A stretch of 64,000 nucleotides of DNA from Noviherbaspirillum aerium. Lineage in GTDB: Bacteria; Pseudomonadota; Gammaproteobacteria; Burkholderiales; Burkholderiaceae_D. The position numbers and the translations under genes were made by a program. The DNA is taken from the NCBI RefSeq assembly GCF_008929045.1, contig NZ_VFAH01000014.1:105439-169438 (forward strand). Direction: 5' to 3'. The notes under the pieces were generated by a model. It worked only from the letters and a program-made list of their open reading frames with translations. It made no database searches and had not been told where the DNA came from. This document shows positions 50,413 to 59,445 of the stretch, in pieces. Positions within the stretch are counted from its first letter, which is position 1. Each line of letters begins with the position of its first letter.

Positions 50413-51065
50413 TGAGAACCTTCGGCATCGGCGACCTGTGGTTCATACTGGAGGCCGCGCAGTGGACGGTGGCGCTGTCGCTGATCGCCTTCCTCGGCGG
50501 CGCGGTCGGCGGCCTCGTCATCGCCCTGAGCCGCACCTCGGACCTGGCCTTCGCGCGCCATGCGTCGCGCGTCTTCATCCTGGTGTTCCAGGGAACGCCG
50601 CTGCTGCTGCAGCTGTTCCTGGTGTTTTTCGGCGCGCCGATCCTCGGGCTCGACATCAATCCCTGGGTGGCGGCCGGCATCGCCCTGATCCTCAATACCA
50701 GCGCCTTCCTCGGCGAGATCTGGCGCGGCTGCATCGAAGCGATTCCCCGTGGACAATGGGAGGCGGCGGAAGCGCTCAACCTGTCCTACAGGTCGCGCAT
50801 GATGAAGGTCATCCTGCCGCAGGCCTTCAAGATCGCGCTGCCGCCCACCGTCGGCTACATGGTGCAGATCATCAAGGGCACCTCGCTGGCGGCGATCATC
50901 GGCTTCACCGAGGTGACGCGCGCCGGGCAGATCATCAACAACGCCACCTTCCAGCCGCTGATCGTGTTCAGCGTGATCGCGGCCGTCTATTTCATTCTCT
51001 GCTGGCCGCTCTCGCTGCTGGCCGGGCGCATGGAACGCCGCCGCAACGCCGCGCTGGCGCGGTAG
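50412..51065 (+). CDS. ABC transporter permease, polar amino acid type
   Basis: 217 aa. AAQWTVALSLIAFLGGAVGGLVIALSR at the N-terminus, LVFQGTPLLLQLFLVFFGAP, the EAA loop LGEIWRGCIEAIPRGQWEAAEALNL, and KGTSLAAIIGFTEVTRAGQII. Five membrane helices. It forms a heterodimeric pore with the preceding permease, with which it overlaps by one base. Confidence 0.9.
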   Translation: MRTFGIGDLWFILEAAQWTVALSLIAFLGGAVGGLVIALSRTSDLAFARHASRVFILVFQGTPLLLQLFLVFFGAPILGLDINPWVAAGIALILNTSAFLGEIWRGCIEAIPRGQWEAAEALNLSYRSRMMKVILPQAFKIALPPTVGYMVQIIKGTSLAAIIGFTEVTRAGQIINNATFQPLIVFSVIAAVYFILCWPLSLLAGRMERRRNAALAR

Positions 51066-51149
51066 CGAACCACTCTCGATTTTTGACGCCGCACATCTTG
51101 AACACCTGATCCACGACAGACAACCAACAACGACCACAGGAGACTTGCC

Positions 51150-51962
51150 ATGACATCCTTCTTCAAACGCCGCCTTGCAACATCGTCGATGCTTGCGCTG
51201 GGCATCGCCGCCGCGCTCGGCATGAACGCAACGGCCGCTTCCGCGCAGACGGTCGCCGACATCAAGAAAAAGGGCGAGCTCACGGTCGGCATGCTGGTCG
51301 ACTTTCCGCCCTACGGCACGATGAACAGCAGCAACCAGCCCGACGGCTATGACGCCGACGTGGCGCGCCTGCTGGCCAAGGACCTAGGCGTGAATGTCAA
51401 GCTGGTGCCGGTCACCGGCCCCAACCGCATTCCCTTCCTGCTGACCAACAAGGTCGACGTGCTGGTCGCTTCGCTGGCGGTGACGCCGGAGCGGGCCAAG
51501 CAGGTGCAGTTCTCGCAGCCGTATGCGGCAGCGACCATCGTTCTCTACGGCACCAAGAAGGCCAACATCAAGGCCGCGCCCGACCTCAAGGGCGTGCGCG
51601 TCGGCGTGGCCCGCGCCAGCACGCAGGACATCGCGCTGACCGCCGCCGCGCCGGAAGGCACCGAGATCCGCCGCTTCGATGACGACGCCTCGGCGATGCA
51701 GGCGCTGATGTCGGGCCAGGTGGACGCGATCGGCTGCTCGACCACGGTGGCTGCGCAGATCGACAAGCGCGCTCCCGCCAACACCTTCGAAAACAAGTTC
51801 GTGCTGCGCCAGCAGGTGATGGGCATTGCCATGCGCCCCGGCCAGGCCGAGCTGCAGAAAACCGTGGATGATTTCGTTGCCCGCAACAAGGCCAACGGCG
51901 AACTCAACAAGCTGTATCGCAAATGGCTGGAAACCGACCTGCCGGCGATGTCCGGCAGCTGA
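51150..51962 (+). CDS. ABC transporter periplasmic binding protein, family 3
   Basis: 270 aa with a signal peptide ([19 protein letters not shown]); CAGGAG ribosome binding site. SBP_bac_3 fold: [69 protein letters not shown], and [16 protein letters not shown]. The family mainly binds amino acids; the family-typical ligand Arg is seen in LTPERAK-like VTPERAK, and operon context points to 2-ketogluconate. It is located 84 bp after the permease pair. Confidence 0.9.
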   Translation: MTSFFKRRLATSSMLALGIAAALGMNATAASAQTVADIKKKGELTVGMLVDFPPYGTMNSSNQPDGYDADVARLLAKDLGVNVKLVPVTGPNRIPFLLTNKVDVLVASLAVTPERAKQVQFSQPYAAATIVLYGTKKANIKAAPDLKGVRVGVARASTQDIALTAAAPEGTEIRRFDDDASAMQALMSGQVDAIGCSTTVAAQIDKRAPANTFENKFVLRQQVMGIAMRPGQAELQKTVDDFVARNKANGELNKLYRKWLETDLPAMSGS

Positions 51963-51973
51963 GCGGAGCGGCC

Positions 51974-52759
51974 ATGACAGCTAGCGCAAGCGCCGCGGTG
52001 CGTGACGATGCCGCGCCGGAACAGGCGATCATCAGCCTGGAAGGCATCAACAAGTGGTTCGGCAGTTTCCAGGTACTGACCGATGTGAACCTGCGGGTGA
52101 AAGCCGGGGAGCGCATCGTCATCTGCGGACCGTCCGGCTCGGGCAAGTCGACCCTGATCCGCTGCATCAACCGGCTGGAAACCGTGCAGCACGGACGCAT
52201 CCTGGTCGACGGCATCGATCTCACCGCCGGCGGGCGCAATGTGGAAGCGGTGCGGCGCGAAGTCGGCATGGTGTTTCAGCAGTTCAACCTGTTTCCGCAT
52301 CTGACGGTGCTGGAAAACTGCACGCTCGCCCCTGTGCAGTCGGGACGCATGACGCGCCAGGAAGCGCAGGACATCGCGCTGCATTTCCTGACGCGGGTGC
52401 GCATTCCCGACCAGGCGAACAAGTATCCGAGCCAGCTGTCGGGCGGTCAGCAGCAGCGCGTGGCGATTGCCCGCGCGCTGTGCATGAAACCCAAGGTGAT
52501 GCTGTTCGACGAACCGACGTCGGCCCTCGATCCGGAAATGGTCAAGGAAGTGCTCGACACCATGGTCGGCCTGGCCGAGGACGGCATGACCATGCTGTGC
52601 GTGACGCATGAAATGGGGTTTGCGCGCAGCGTCGCCGACCGGGTCATCTTCATGGCCGACGGGCGCATTCTCGAACAGGCGCCGCCGGCGCAGTTCTTCG
52701 GCCAGCCGCAACACGAGAAGACGCGCAATTTCCTCGGCCAGATCCTGAGCTCCCACTAG
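51974..52759 (+). CDS. ABC transporter ATPase, polar amino acid type
   Basis: 261 aa from ATG 51974, 11 bp after the binding protein stop. Walker [11 protein letters not shown]-loop [19 protein letters not shown] signature [15 protein letters not shown], Walker [15 protein letters not shown], and the switch His in [14 protein letters not shown]. This GlnQ/HisP-like subunit energises the two permeases. It is followed after 26 bp by kguE, so transporter and enzymes are one operon. Confidence 0.93.
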   Translation: MTASASAAVRDDAAPEQAIISLEGINKWFGSFQVLTDVNLRVKAGERIVICGPSGSGKSTLIRCINRLETVQHGRILVDGIDLTAGGRNVEAVRREVGMVFQQFNLFPHLTVLENCTLAPVQSGRMTRQEAQDIALHFLTRVRIPDQANKYPSQLSGGQQQRVAIARALCMKPKVMLFDEPTSALDPEMVKEVLDTMVGLAEDGMTMLCVTHEMGFARSVADRVIFMADGRILEQAPPAQFFGQPQHEKTRNFLGQILSSH

Positions 52760-52785
52760 ATTCCCGACTTTCCAACTTTCCCACA

Positions 52786-53595
52786 ATGACTCTTTCTCCC
52801 GCCGTCTTCATTTCCCTTTCCTCGTTCGGCGCGGCCGAGGTCGGACGCCACGGCCAGCTCTGGTTCGCCAGGCTGGCGCATGCCGCCGGAGCCGACGGCG
52901 TCGAGGTGCGCGGGGAACTGCTGCGGGACGACCACCATGCAGGCGGCGAGATCGACGACATTGCCGCGGGCCTGCGGGAGCTGAAACTGCGCGTGGTGTA
53001 TTCCAGTCCCGAGGGCATGTTCGCCCGCGGCGGCGAACTCGATGCGGCCGCCGTCGAGCGCGCCTTCGCTATTGCCCGCCGCCTGGGCGCGGCGCGGCTG
53101 AAAATGTCCATCGGGCATTTCGGACCGGCATCGCCGGCTTTCCTGCCGGCGCTGAAGAAACATCTGGCCGAATCCGCCATCGAACTGGTCATCGAAAACG
53201 ACCAGACCGATAGCGCCGGCACGGTCGATGCGCTGCAGGCGTTTTTCGCGGCGGCGGACGCGGCCGGGCTTTCGCTGCCGATGACTTTCGACATGGGCAA
53301 CTGGCACTGGACCGGCGAATGTCCGCAGCAGGCGGCTTCAGCGTTCGCCGCGCGCGTGGCTTACATCCATTGCAAGGGCGTGCAGCATCAGGCGCAGCGC
53401 TGGGCGGCGGTGCCGATGACCCGGTCGGGCGCCGCCTGGCGCTCCTTGCTGCGCGCGCTGCCTGCCAACGTGCCGTGCGCGATCGAATACCCGCTGATCG
53501 GCGATGACTTGCTCGCCGTGACGCAATCCGAAATCAGCGGCCTGCGCGCCATCATGGCCGCTTCCGCCTCTGCCGCCAGGGAGACAATGCAATGA
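52786..53595 (+). CDS. kguE: Sugar phosphate isomerase/epimerase-family protein (KguE)
   Basis: 269 aa TIM-barrel of the xylose isomerase-like AP_endonuc_2 family. LKFSIGHF-like stretch RLKMSIGHFGPASPAF, ELVIENDQTDSAG with metal-binding Glu, TFDMGNWHWTGECPQQAA, and AYIHCKGVQHQ supply the metal ligands. KguE lies in the 2-ketogluconate operon of Pseudomonas; its exact reaction is not settled, possibly an epimerisation of the keto sugar acid. It overlaps kguK by 4 bp (ATGA). Confidence 0.82.
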   Translation: MTLSPAVFISLSSFGAAEVGRHGQLWFARLAHAAGADGVEVRGELLRDDHHAGGEIDDIAAGLRELKLRVVYSSPEGMFARGGELDAAAVERAFAIARRLGAARLKMSIGHFGPASPAFLPALKKHLAESAIELVIENDQTDSAGTVDALQAFFAAADAAGLSLPMTFDMGNWHWTGECPQQAASAFAARVAYIHCKGVQHQAQRWAAVPMTRSGAAWRSLLRALPANVPCAIEYPLIGDDLLAVTQSEISGLRAIMAASASAARETMQ

Positions 53596-54548
53596 GCCAG
53601 GCACTGGACGTGGTGACCTTCGGGGAAGCGATGCTGCTGCTGGTGACGGACCGCCCCGGCCCGATCGAGGATGCCGAAGCCCTGTACAAGCGCACCGCGG
53701 GCGCGGAAACCAATGTGGCCATCGGACTGGCGCGGCTCGGCTTCAAGGTGGGGTGGGCGAGCCGCCTCGGCACCGATTCCATGGGCCGCTACCTGCTCAA
53801 GGCGATGCAGCGCGAAGGCATCGATTGCTCGCATGTGGTGTGCGACCCCGCGCAGCGGACCGGCTTCCAGTTCAAGGGACGAGTCACGGACGGCAGCGAT
53901 CCGCCGGTGGAATACCACCGCAAGGGTTCCGCCGCCAGCCAGATGACGGTGGCCGACATCGATGTGCCCTGGCTGCAGTCGGCGCGCCACCTGCATGCGA
54001 CCGGCGTCTTCGCCGCGATCTCCGACTCCTGCCGGGAAGCGGCGCTCGCGACCATGACCCTGATGCGCGAAGCCGGGCGCACCGTCTCCTTCGACCCCAA
54101 CCTGCGGCCGACCCTGTGGGCAACGCCGGAGCTGATGCGCGACAGCATCAACCGCATGGCGACGCATGCCCACTGGGTATTGCCGGGCCTGGAAGAAGGA
54201 AGATTTCTCACCGGCGAGCAGACGCCCGAAGGCATCGCCCGCTTCTATCGCGAGCGCGGCGCGGAACTGGTGGTGGTCAAGCTGGGACCGGACGGCGCCT
54301 ATTTCGACGGCGAGTGGGGCAATGAAGAAGCCAGCGGCTATGCGCCCGCCTTCCCCGTCGACAAGGTGATCGACACCGTCGGCGCCGGCGACGGCTTCGC
54401 GGTCGGCATCATCACCGCGCTGCTGGAAGGCTTGCCGGTGGCGCAGGCGGTGCGCCGCGCCGCATGGATAGGCGCGCGGGCGGTGCAGGTACTGGGCGAC
54501 ACCGAAGGCTTGCCGACCAGGGCGCAGCTGGCCGAAGCGGGGCTTTGA
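53592..54548 (+). CDS. kguK: 2-ketogluconate kinase, PfkB family (KguK)
   Basis: 318 aa ribokinase fold. N-terminal GEAMLLLVTDRPGPIEDAEALYKR, glycine/Asn substrate site GAETNVAIGLARLG, and the ATP/catalytic motif DTVGAGDGFAVGIITALLEG with catalytic Asp. Resembles KdgK and KguK, which are hard to separate by sequence; the PtxS operon context and adjacent kguE and kguD favour 2-ketogluconate 6-phosphorylation. Its product, 2-keto-6-phosphogluconate, is the KguD substrate. Ends directly before kguD. Confidence 0.85.
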   Translation: MSQALDVVTFGEAMLLLVTDRPGPIEDAEALYKRTAGAETNVAIGLARLGFKVGWASRLGTDSMGRYLLKAMQREGIDCSHVVCDPAQRTGFQFKGRVTDGSDPPVEYHRKGSAASQMTVADIDVPWLQSARHLHATGVFAAISDSCREAALATMTLMREAGRTVSFDPNLRPTLWATPELMRDSINRMATHAHWVLPGLEEGRFLTGEQTPEGIARFYRERGAELVVVKLGPDGAYFDGEWGNEEASGYAPAFPVDKVIDTVGAGDGFAVGIITALLEGLPVAQAVRRAAWIGARAVQVLGDTEGLPTRAQLAEAGL

Positions 54549-55526
54549 ATGCAGCCTGCCCCGCGCAAGAGCGTCCTGGTATTCCGCGAGCTGCCGCCCG
54601 ATCAGCTGGCGCGCCTGCATGCCGCCCATGATGTGATCGTGGCCAACCCGCGCAAGCCGGAACAGCTTGCCCTGTTCGAGCAGGCATTGCCCCGCGTGCA
54701 GGGAATGATCGGTTCCAGCTATCCGGTCGACGCCGGGCTGCTGGAGCGCGCCGCCAGTCTGGAAGTGATTTCCAGCATATCGGTCGGCGTCGACAACTAT
54801 CCGCTGCCCGCACTGCGCGAGCGCGGCATTACGCTCTGCCACACGCCAGGCGTGCTCACCGAGACCACCGCCGATACCATCTTCGCGCTGGTCATGGCGA
54901 CCTCGCGGCGCCTGGTCGAACTGGCGCTGCATGTGCGCGAAGGCCGCTGGAACCGCAATATCGGCGAGGACCTGTTCGGCTGGGACGTGCATGGCAAGAC
55001 CATGGGCATCATCGGCTTCGGCCGCATCGGACAGGCCGTCGCCAGAAGGGCCGCGCTCGGTTTCAACATGCGGGTGCTGTACAGCGGCCGCCGCGATGTG
55101 CAGGCGCCGGGACTGGAAGGAAAAACCACGCGGGTCTCGCTGGAGGCGCTGCTTGCCGCAGCCGATATCGTCGTCCTGACGCTGCCGCTGACTGCGGAGA
55201 CGCGCGGAATGATAGGCCGGGGCGAGTTGCAGGCGATGAAGCCGGGGGCTATCCTGATCAACGGCGCGCGGGGCGCCATCGTGCAGGAGGATGCGTTGCT
55301 TGATGCATTGAATGATGGACGCCTGCGGGCGGCGGGGCTGGATGTCTTCGCCACCGAACCCTTGCCGCTCGATTCTCCGCTGCGCCTGCATCCGCGCGTC
55401 ACCGCGCTGCCGCATATCGGTTCGGCCACGCACGAAACCAGGCACGGCATGGCAGAGCTGGCCACCACCAACCTCCTGCAGGCGCTGGCCGGGGAACGGC
55501 CGGCGGCGCTGTATGCATTGGGCTGA
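54549..55526 (+). CDS. kguD: 2-keto-6-phosphogluconate reductase (KguD), 2-hydroxyacid dehydrogenase family
   Basis: 325 aa. NAD(P)-binding motif GFGRIGQAVARR at about 156; the following SGRRD with Arg residues favours NADPH. Catalytic Arg (INGARGAIV), Glu (DVFATEPLP) and His (LPHIGSATHETR). Belongs to the GhrB/TkrA/KguD group. In the operon it should reduce 2-keto-6-phosphogluconate to 6-phosphogluconate, feeding the Entner-Doudoroff or pentose phosphate pathway. Starts immediately after the kguK stop. A plain 2-ketogluconate reductase is the main alternative. Confidence 0.85.
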   Translation: MQPAPRKSVLVFRELPPDQLARLHAAHDVIVANPRKPEQLALFEQALPRVQGMIGSSYPVDAGLLERAASLEVISSISVGVDNYPLPALRERGITLCHTPGVLTETTADTIFALVMATSRRLVELALHVREGRWNRNIGEDLFGWDVHGKTMGIIGFGRIGQAVARRAALGFNMRVLYSGRRDVQAPGLEGKTTRVSLEALLAAADIVVLTLPLTAETRGMIGRGELQAMKPGAILINGARGAIVQEDALLDALNDGRLRAAGLDVFATEPLPLDSPLRLHPRVTALPHIGSATHETRHGMAELATTNLLQALAGERPAALYALG

Positions 55527-55609
55527 GAGGCTGCGGCGCAAGCTGTTCGCAGGGCAATGATGTTTGCTCGCAGTCGCTGCTTTGACCTTCAATCACTCTG
55601 GAGCGGTAA

Positions 55610-55852
55610 ATGGAACGTGGGGAACGCGGGGAACGCGGCAAAACGCAAGGCATGACGGAAGCCGGCAGCTTTCGCATCGGCGACAGCGTCGAGCTGATGG
55701 CACAACGGCAACGCCATCAGGAACTCGCGCAGAAAATCCGCAATGGCGCTGTCACCGAGGCGGAACGGGATGAATTCTTGCGCCTGGACAATGCGCTGCA
55801 TGCCGCCAGGCCTGGAACGGTCGCGGAAAAGCCGGACAAGCCTCAGCCCTGA
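55610..55852 (+). CDS. Small hydrophilic protein of unknown function
   Basis: 80 aa from ATG 55610 with GGAG 7 nt upstream; MTEAGSFRIGDSVELMAQRQ from 55652 is an alternative start. The predicted structure is mainly helical (RQRHQELAQKIRNGAVTEAERDEFLRLDNALH), resembling a short helical hairpin. The first 14 residues repeat GERGERGK. No family recognised. It lies 83 bp after kguD and could be read through from that operon. Confidence 0.5.
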   Translation: MERGERGERGKTQGMTEAGSFRIGDSVELMAQRQRHQELAQKIRNGAVTEAERDEFLRLDNALHAARPGTVAEKPDKPQP

Positions 55853-55942
55853 CAAAAACTCCGCCGCCGGAGAGATGGCTTTGCAAGCGCACATGGACTA
55901 CTATTCCCCCTTCCTTGCACTCCGCCCTTGCCAGCGCCCCCC

Positions 55943-56143
55943 ATGGCCAATCATGAAACCTCGGACAACAAGACACTGCGCGTCGTCCTGTTCGTCATCG
56001 TCGCATTTGCCTGCATTGCCGCAGCCATCGTTGGCGCTTTCGCCGGCTGGAAGGCGGGAACCATTTCCCTGGTACTGCTGATGCTGCCGGCAGCCACCAT
56101 TTATCGTTCCAGCGGCATGAAGAGCATGAAGAAAAAGAATTGA
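55943..56143 (+). CDS. Small membrane protein of unknown function
   Basis: 66 aa from ATG 55943 (MANHETSDNKTLRVVLFVIV). Two hydrophobic segments (VVLFVIVAFACIAAAIVGAFAG and TISLVLLMLPAATIYR) and a Lys-rich end (MKSMKKKN), as expected for a two-helix inner-membrane protein with cytoplasmic ends. No family recognised and no clear ribosome binding site. Confidence 0.5.
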   Translation: MANHETSDNKTLRVVLFVIVAFACIAAAIVGAFAGWKAGTISLVLLMLPAATIYRSSGMKSMKKKN

Positions 56144-56304
56144 TGCCTGCCTTTACCGTTGCTCCACCGTCAAGCTGTTCGCCGTGATATTCCCCCGCTG
56201 CCCACTGGGCCTGGCGGGGTCGACGAAATCGGGCAGTGGCGCGAAGGCATGAATTGCATGAAGGACTTGAAGGACTTGAAATAAGTCGATGCGGAGAAAG
56301 AATA

Positions 56305-56343
56305 CCCCTCTCCCGCAGGCGGGAGAGGGGTAGGGGTGAGGGA
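56305..56343. repeat. REP-like palindrome
   Basis: CCCCTCTCCCGC/GCGGGAGAGGGG, a perfect 12-bp stem with AG loop at 56305-56330, followed by a TAGGGGTGAGGG tail. Identical in the stem to the middle copy of the cluster at 21437-21462, with similar flanks. The rest of 56144-56462 has no gene I can support. Confidence 0.8.
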
Positions 56344-56462
56344 TTCCGCAAAACCGCGGAAGGTCGAACCATCCCTTCGCTACCTCCCCCTCATCCGAAA
56401 AAGAGCCTTTGCCGGTCACCCATGCGCATCCCTGGTGGAGCCGCCGGCATCACTCCCGCACT

Positions 56463-56586
56463 AGGCTGTGTTTGATAAGCGTTGCGAGCGGTTCGGAGTG
56501 GTGCCGAGGAGCGCACGCGTACGCAGGGTACGCCGAGCACCGCAGGCGCCAATCCGGATTGCGTAGCAGCTTATCAAACACAGCCT
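56463..56586. mobile_element. 124-bp MITE-like element, copy 2
   Basis: Perfect 18-bp terminal inverted repeats AGGCTGTGTTTGATAAGC, flanked by T on the left and A on the right, so the ends read TAGGCT...AGCCTA, consistent with TA-type insertion. About 97% identical by eye to the element at 34523-34646, with four substitutions and no length change. It lies 42 bp beyond the 3' end of the beta-helix gene. Confidence 0.88.
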
Positions 56587-56628
56587 AGGGCAGGAGGCGC
56601 TCAAACCGCCACCCGCCCGATCGCCCTT

Positions 56629-58266
56629 CTATCGCTGAACCCTCACCTGAATAGTGCTGCGCGCCTCGATATTCGAGGTATCAAAGGCAATGGCGGTCAG
56701 GGTATGCGTGCCGCGCAGCCAGCGTGTGCTCCAGCTGTAATCGAGCGCGCCGCCTGCAGCTGTTGCGACCCGATTCCCGTCGATCATCAGGATGATTCTC
56801 GAGACTGCCCGATTGTCGCTTGCGCGCACCGAGACACGCACGGTTCCGGAAACGGTTGCACCGTTTCCCGGGCTCGCGAATGAAACTTTTGGCGCCGTCG
56901 TATCGGGGGTCGAAGGTGCTGGTGCTGGTGCTGGTGCTGGTGCTGGTGCTGGTGCTGGTGCTGGTGCTGGTGCCGGCGTCGGCGTTGGCGTTGGCGTTGG
57001 CGTTGGCGTTGGCACCGTTCCGCTCGCCTCATAGGCGCCGATATCCATCTGCCCGTCGAGTACGCGCGGCTCGGCAGAGGCAATGTGCTTGTATTGCGAC
57101 ACGGCTGCCAGGGAGACGCCCGTGCGCGAACTGCCCGGCGCGGAGCCGGCATTGATGACGGGCGAACCGCTGGCCGGGCGGAGATCATAGGCGGCTCGGT
57201 TGACGAAGGCCGGGCTGAGCGAGCGGTAATTGGTCTTGTCGATTGCCGAACCCTGCGTTGCGGCTTCCCCCACTCCTGAAAAGATATTGTTCTGCATGAG
57301 GATCGGCGTGGTGACCGAGGCGCCGACCAGGATGAACGTGCCGCGCGAACTGTCGTCGTTGAGGAAGGTATTGTTCACGACGTAGAGGTCCTGGGCGGGA
57401 TTGGTCGCGCCTTCCGCGCCGAACGCGAGCATGCCCGGATTCTGATTTGCCGAAGGCTGTTCGATCACATTGCCGATGACATAGGCGGTGCCCGCATTCG
57501 GCAGATCGATCTCATAGCTCGGCTGTCCGCTTGCCGTGGTGCCTGCCTGGCCGGGAACGGTACTTGAAAACCGGTTATACAGGATGGTGTTGGTATGCGC
57601 GCGCGACTTCAGGTTGTGGCCGACGTTGGCATCGTGCGAATAGTTGTTGCGGAACACCAGGCTTCTCGCCTGGCCGATGTAGACGTTATGGGAATAACCA
57701 TCGCCATAACCGTTATGGCCGAACTCGGTGTTTTCGATCAGGATGTCGGATGCGGTGTTTGCGCCGGAAAGAATGCCGTTTTCATTGTCATGCAGGAAGC
57801 TGCCGCGCAGGGTGAAGCCCGTGCCTTCAAGCCGCAACGCGGCGCCGTTGCGATCGGGGACTTTCGCTCCGAACATCTCGACATTTTCAATCGTGATGCC
57901 ATTGCCGACCACGACCCAGGTGCCCTTGCCCATCGCATTCCTGCCGCCGGCGTCGATCTTCGGCCGTCCATTGACGCCGCGGATCGTCAGGTTATGCGCG
58001 TAGATGCCGCAGACGTCGCCCGTATAGGCGAGCGCTCCGTCGATCTCGATGACATCGCCGGCCTGCGCGGCGGCAATGGCCTTGCAGGGTGTGGAATATG
58101 GCTTTCCCGGACCGACCGGCAAGGTAGCGGAAAACGCCATGCCCGGCATCCCGGCAAAGAGCAGAGTGATGGCCACAGCGATGCTGCTGCGTTTTGCATC
58201 AAGGGCGGGCGATACGCAGGAAGAGGACGAAGAAGACGAAGAGGACGGCATGGTTATGCAAGGCAT
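56629..58266 (-). CDS. Secreted right-handed beta-helix protein with PT/PA linker and Ig-like C-terminal domain
   Basis: 545 aa from ATG 58266; the frame extends to 58371 and the start is uncertain. A Ser-run (MPSSSSSSSSSC) precedes a hydrophobic segment (SIAVAITLLFAGMPGMAFSA), probably a long signal sequence. Residues about 60-400 are a parallel beta-helix with PbH1-like repeats (NGITIENVEMFGAK, DILIENTEFGHNGYG, SLVFRNNYSHDANVGHN), as in pectate lyase-like or polysaccharide-degrading proteins. A (PT)n(PA)n linker follows, then an Ig-like domain (APKVSFASPGNGATVSGTVRVSV). No catalytic site can be assigned. Likely cell-surface or extracellular. Confidence 0.82.
   Translation of the reverse strand: MPCITMPSSSSSSSSSCVSPALDAKRSSIAVAITLLFAGMPGMAFSATLPVGPGKPYSTPCKAIAAAQAGDVIEIDGALAYTGDVCGIYAHNLTIRGVNGRPKIDAGGRNAMGKGTWVVVGNGITIENVEMFGAKVPDRNGAALRLEGTGFTLRGSFLHDNENGILSGANTASDILIENTEFGHNGYGDGYSHNVYIGQARSLVFRNNYSHDANVGHNLKSRAHTNTILYNRFSSTVPGQAGTTASGQPSYEIDLPNAGTAYVIGNVIEQPSANQNPGMLAFGAEGATNPAQDLYVVNNTFLNDDSSRGTFILVGASVTTPILMQNNIFSGVGEAATQGSAIDKTNYRSLSPAFVNRAAYDLRPASGSPVINAGSAPGSSRTGVSLAAVSQYKHIASAEPRVLDGQMDIGAYEASGTVPTPTPTPTPTPTPAPAPAPAPAPAPAPAPAPAPSTPDTTAPKVSFASPGNGATVSGTVRVSVRASDNRAVSRIILMIDGNRVATAAGGALDYSWSTRWLRGTHTLTAIAFDTSNIEARSTIQVRVQR
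56915..57016. repeat. Hexanucleotide tandem repeat inside the beta-helix gene
   Basis: Seventeen 6-bp units: nine GGTGCT, GGTGCC, GGCGTC, five GGCGTT, GGCACC. Read on the minus strand they code for Pro-Thr and Pro-Ala dipeptides of the linker. Gain or loss of units keeps frame, so linker length can vary by slippage. Confidence 0.9.
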
Positions 58267-58483
58267 GAGAAATCCAGGTGAAGGCGATGGCAGAGAATAG
58301 TTCCAACGAGGAACGCCTGTCTGCCGGAAACATACTCCGTTCCCACTCTTACCCGTTGTTACAGAAAGCATGACGGGCTGTCATCAAGACCCTGTGTCCC
58401 GGTCCTTGCGCCGAAGGCGATTACGCATTTATCAAGCGCAATGGTTTTTACAACTGCACGGGAATGACTTCATCGCCACTATG

Positions 58484-58506
58484 TTGTAAGATGTCTGAAC
58501 TTACAA
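58484..58506. promoter_or_regulatory. Inverted repeat, candidate GntR-type operator
   Basis: TTGTAAG-N9-CTTACAA, perfect 7-bp arms, lies 5 bp before the large hairpin and 93 bp upstream of the GntR gene. It may serve that regulator or the divergent beta-helix gene. Confidence 0.5.
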
Positions 58507-58511
58507 CCGCT

Positions 58512-58571
58512 GCAAGATCGTAGTCCGCGTGGGGCGGGCTGTTCCCCGCCCCACGCGGACAACGATCTTGC
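58512..58571. repeat. 27-bp hairpin upstream of a GntR gene
   Basis: Arms 58512-58538 and 58545-58571 pair over 27 bp with one mismatch and a 6-nt loop. It lies 28 bp before the GTG start of the GntR gene, with no T tract. In mRNA it would lie in the 5' leader. Together with the repeat at 58484 it occupies most of the divergent region 58267-58598. Confidence 0.75.
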
Positions 58572-58598
58572 AAGCCAAACAGGAATCGTGATTTCGCC

Positions 58599-59324
58599 GT
58601 GGCGTCCAAACTTGTCCTCAATGCTCCATACCCGACCAAGAAGCGCGAAAAGCTTGCCGACGTGCTTTACAACTCGATCCTGAAATCCATCCTTGAAGGC
58701 GAGTTGAAGGAAGGCGACCGGCTCCCCGGCGAAGAGGCGCTGAGCGAGCAGTACCGCGTCTCCCGTCCCACCATCCGCGAAGCCCTGGCGCGCCTGCGGG
58801 CAGGCGGCATCATCGTATCGCGCCAGGGCTCGGGCAGCTATGTCGGACGTCCGCAGCAGGCGCCGGCGCTCAGCTTCACTGAAATTGCCAGCGTCGCCGA
58901 CTTCCAGCGGTGCTACGAATTCCGGCGCGGCATCGAAGCCGGCGCCGCCGGCCACGCTGCGCAAATGCGCGACGCGGCCGATCTCGAGCGCATCCATTCG
59001 GCCTACCAGAGGCTGCAGACGGTGACTGCGCGCGGCGACATCGCGGTGGAAGAAGACTTCGCCTTGCACATGGCGATCGCCATGGCGGCGAAGAATCCCT
59101 TCTTCCAGTCGGTACTGGAAGCGATCCGCAGCCAGACGCTGTTCAGCATGTCGCTGTCGCGCAATCTGTCGCGGGAACAAGGGCCGCAGCGAATGGCGTC
59201 GGCGGACAAGGAACACCGGGCGGTCATCGATGCCATCGTAAGGCAGGACCCGGAGGCGGCGTCGGCGGCAATGCGCGCGCACATCAACAACTCGATGATT
59301 CGCATCCTCGGCAGCGACAAGTGA
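58599..59324 (+). CDS. FadR-subfamily GntR transcriptional regulator
   Basis: 241 aa; GTG start at 58599 gives MASKLVLNAPYPTKKREK. Winged helix-turn-helix at about 20-85 (DRLPGEEALSEQYRVSRPTIREALARLRAGGIIVSRQGSGSYV). FCD domain at about 100-235 (RRGIEAGAAGHAAQM, EEDFALHMAIAMAAKN, DKEHRAVIDAIVRQDP, AMRAHINNSM) with the Asp and His residues of the usual metal site. Another FadR-type gene follows on the same strand. Targets are not evident; the garL-garR-ttuD cluster nearby is a candidate. Confidence 0.9.
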   Translation: MASKLVLNAPYPTKKREKLADVLYNSILKSILEGELKEGDRLPGEEALSEQYRVSRPTIREALARLRAGGIIVSRQGSGSYVGRPQQAPALSFTEIASVADFQRCYEFRRGIEAGAAGHAAQMRDAADLERIHSAYQRLQTVTARGDIAVEEDFALHMAIAMAAKNPFFQSVLEAIRSQTLFSMSLSRNLSREQGPQRMASADKEHRAVIDAIVRQDPEAASAAMRAHINNSMIRILGSDK

Positions 59325-59445
59325 TGGATAGCGCCGGCTTGATCGTGCAAGCCCTCCGTCAGGCAGTCATGACGAGGCTTTCGCGCAAATCGCCGGTGTA
59401 AAATGAATTCCACCTCCGCTTTTTGACCATATTGATCTGAACTCC

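Noticed and set aside
53388..55592. 734-codon open frame antisense to kguE-kguK-kguD
   Set aside because: It covers three recognised enzymes on the other strand and shows no domain.
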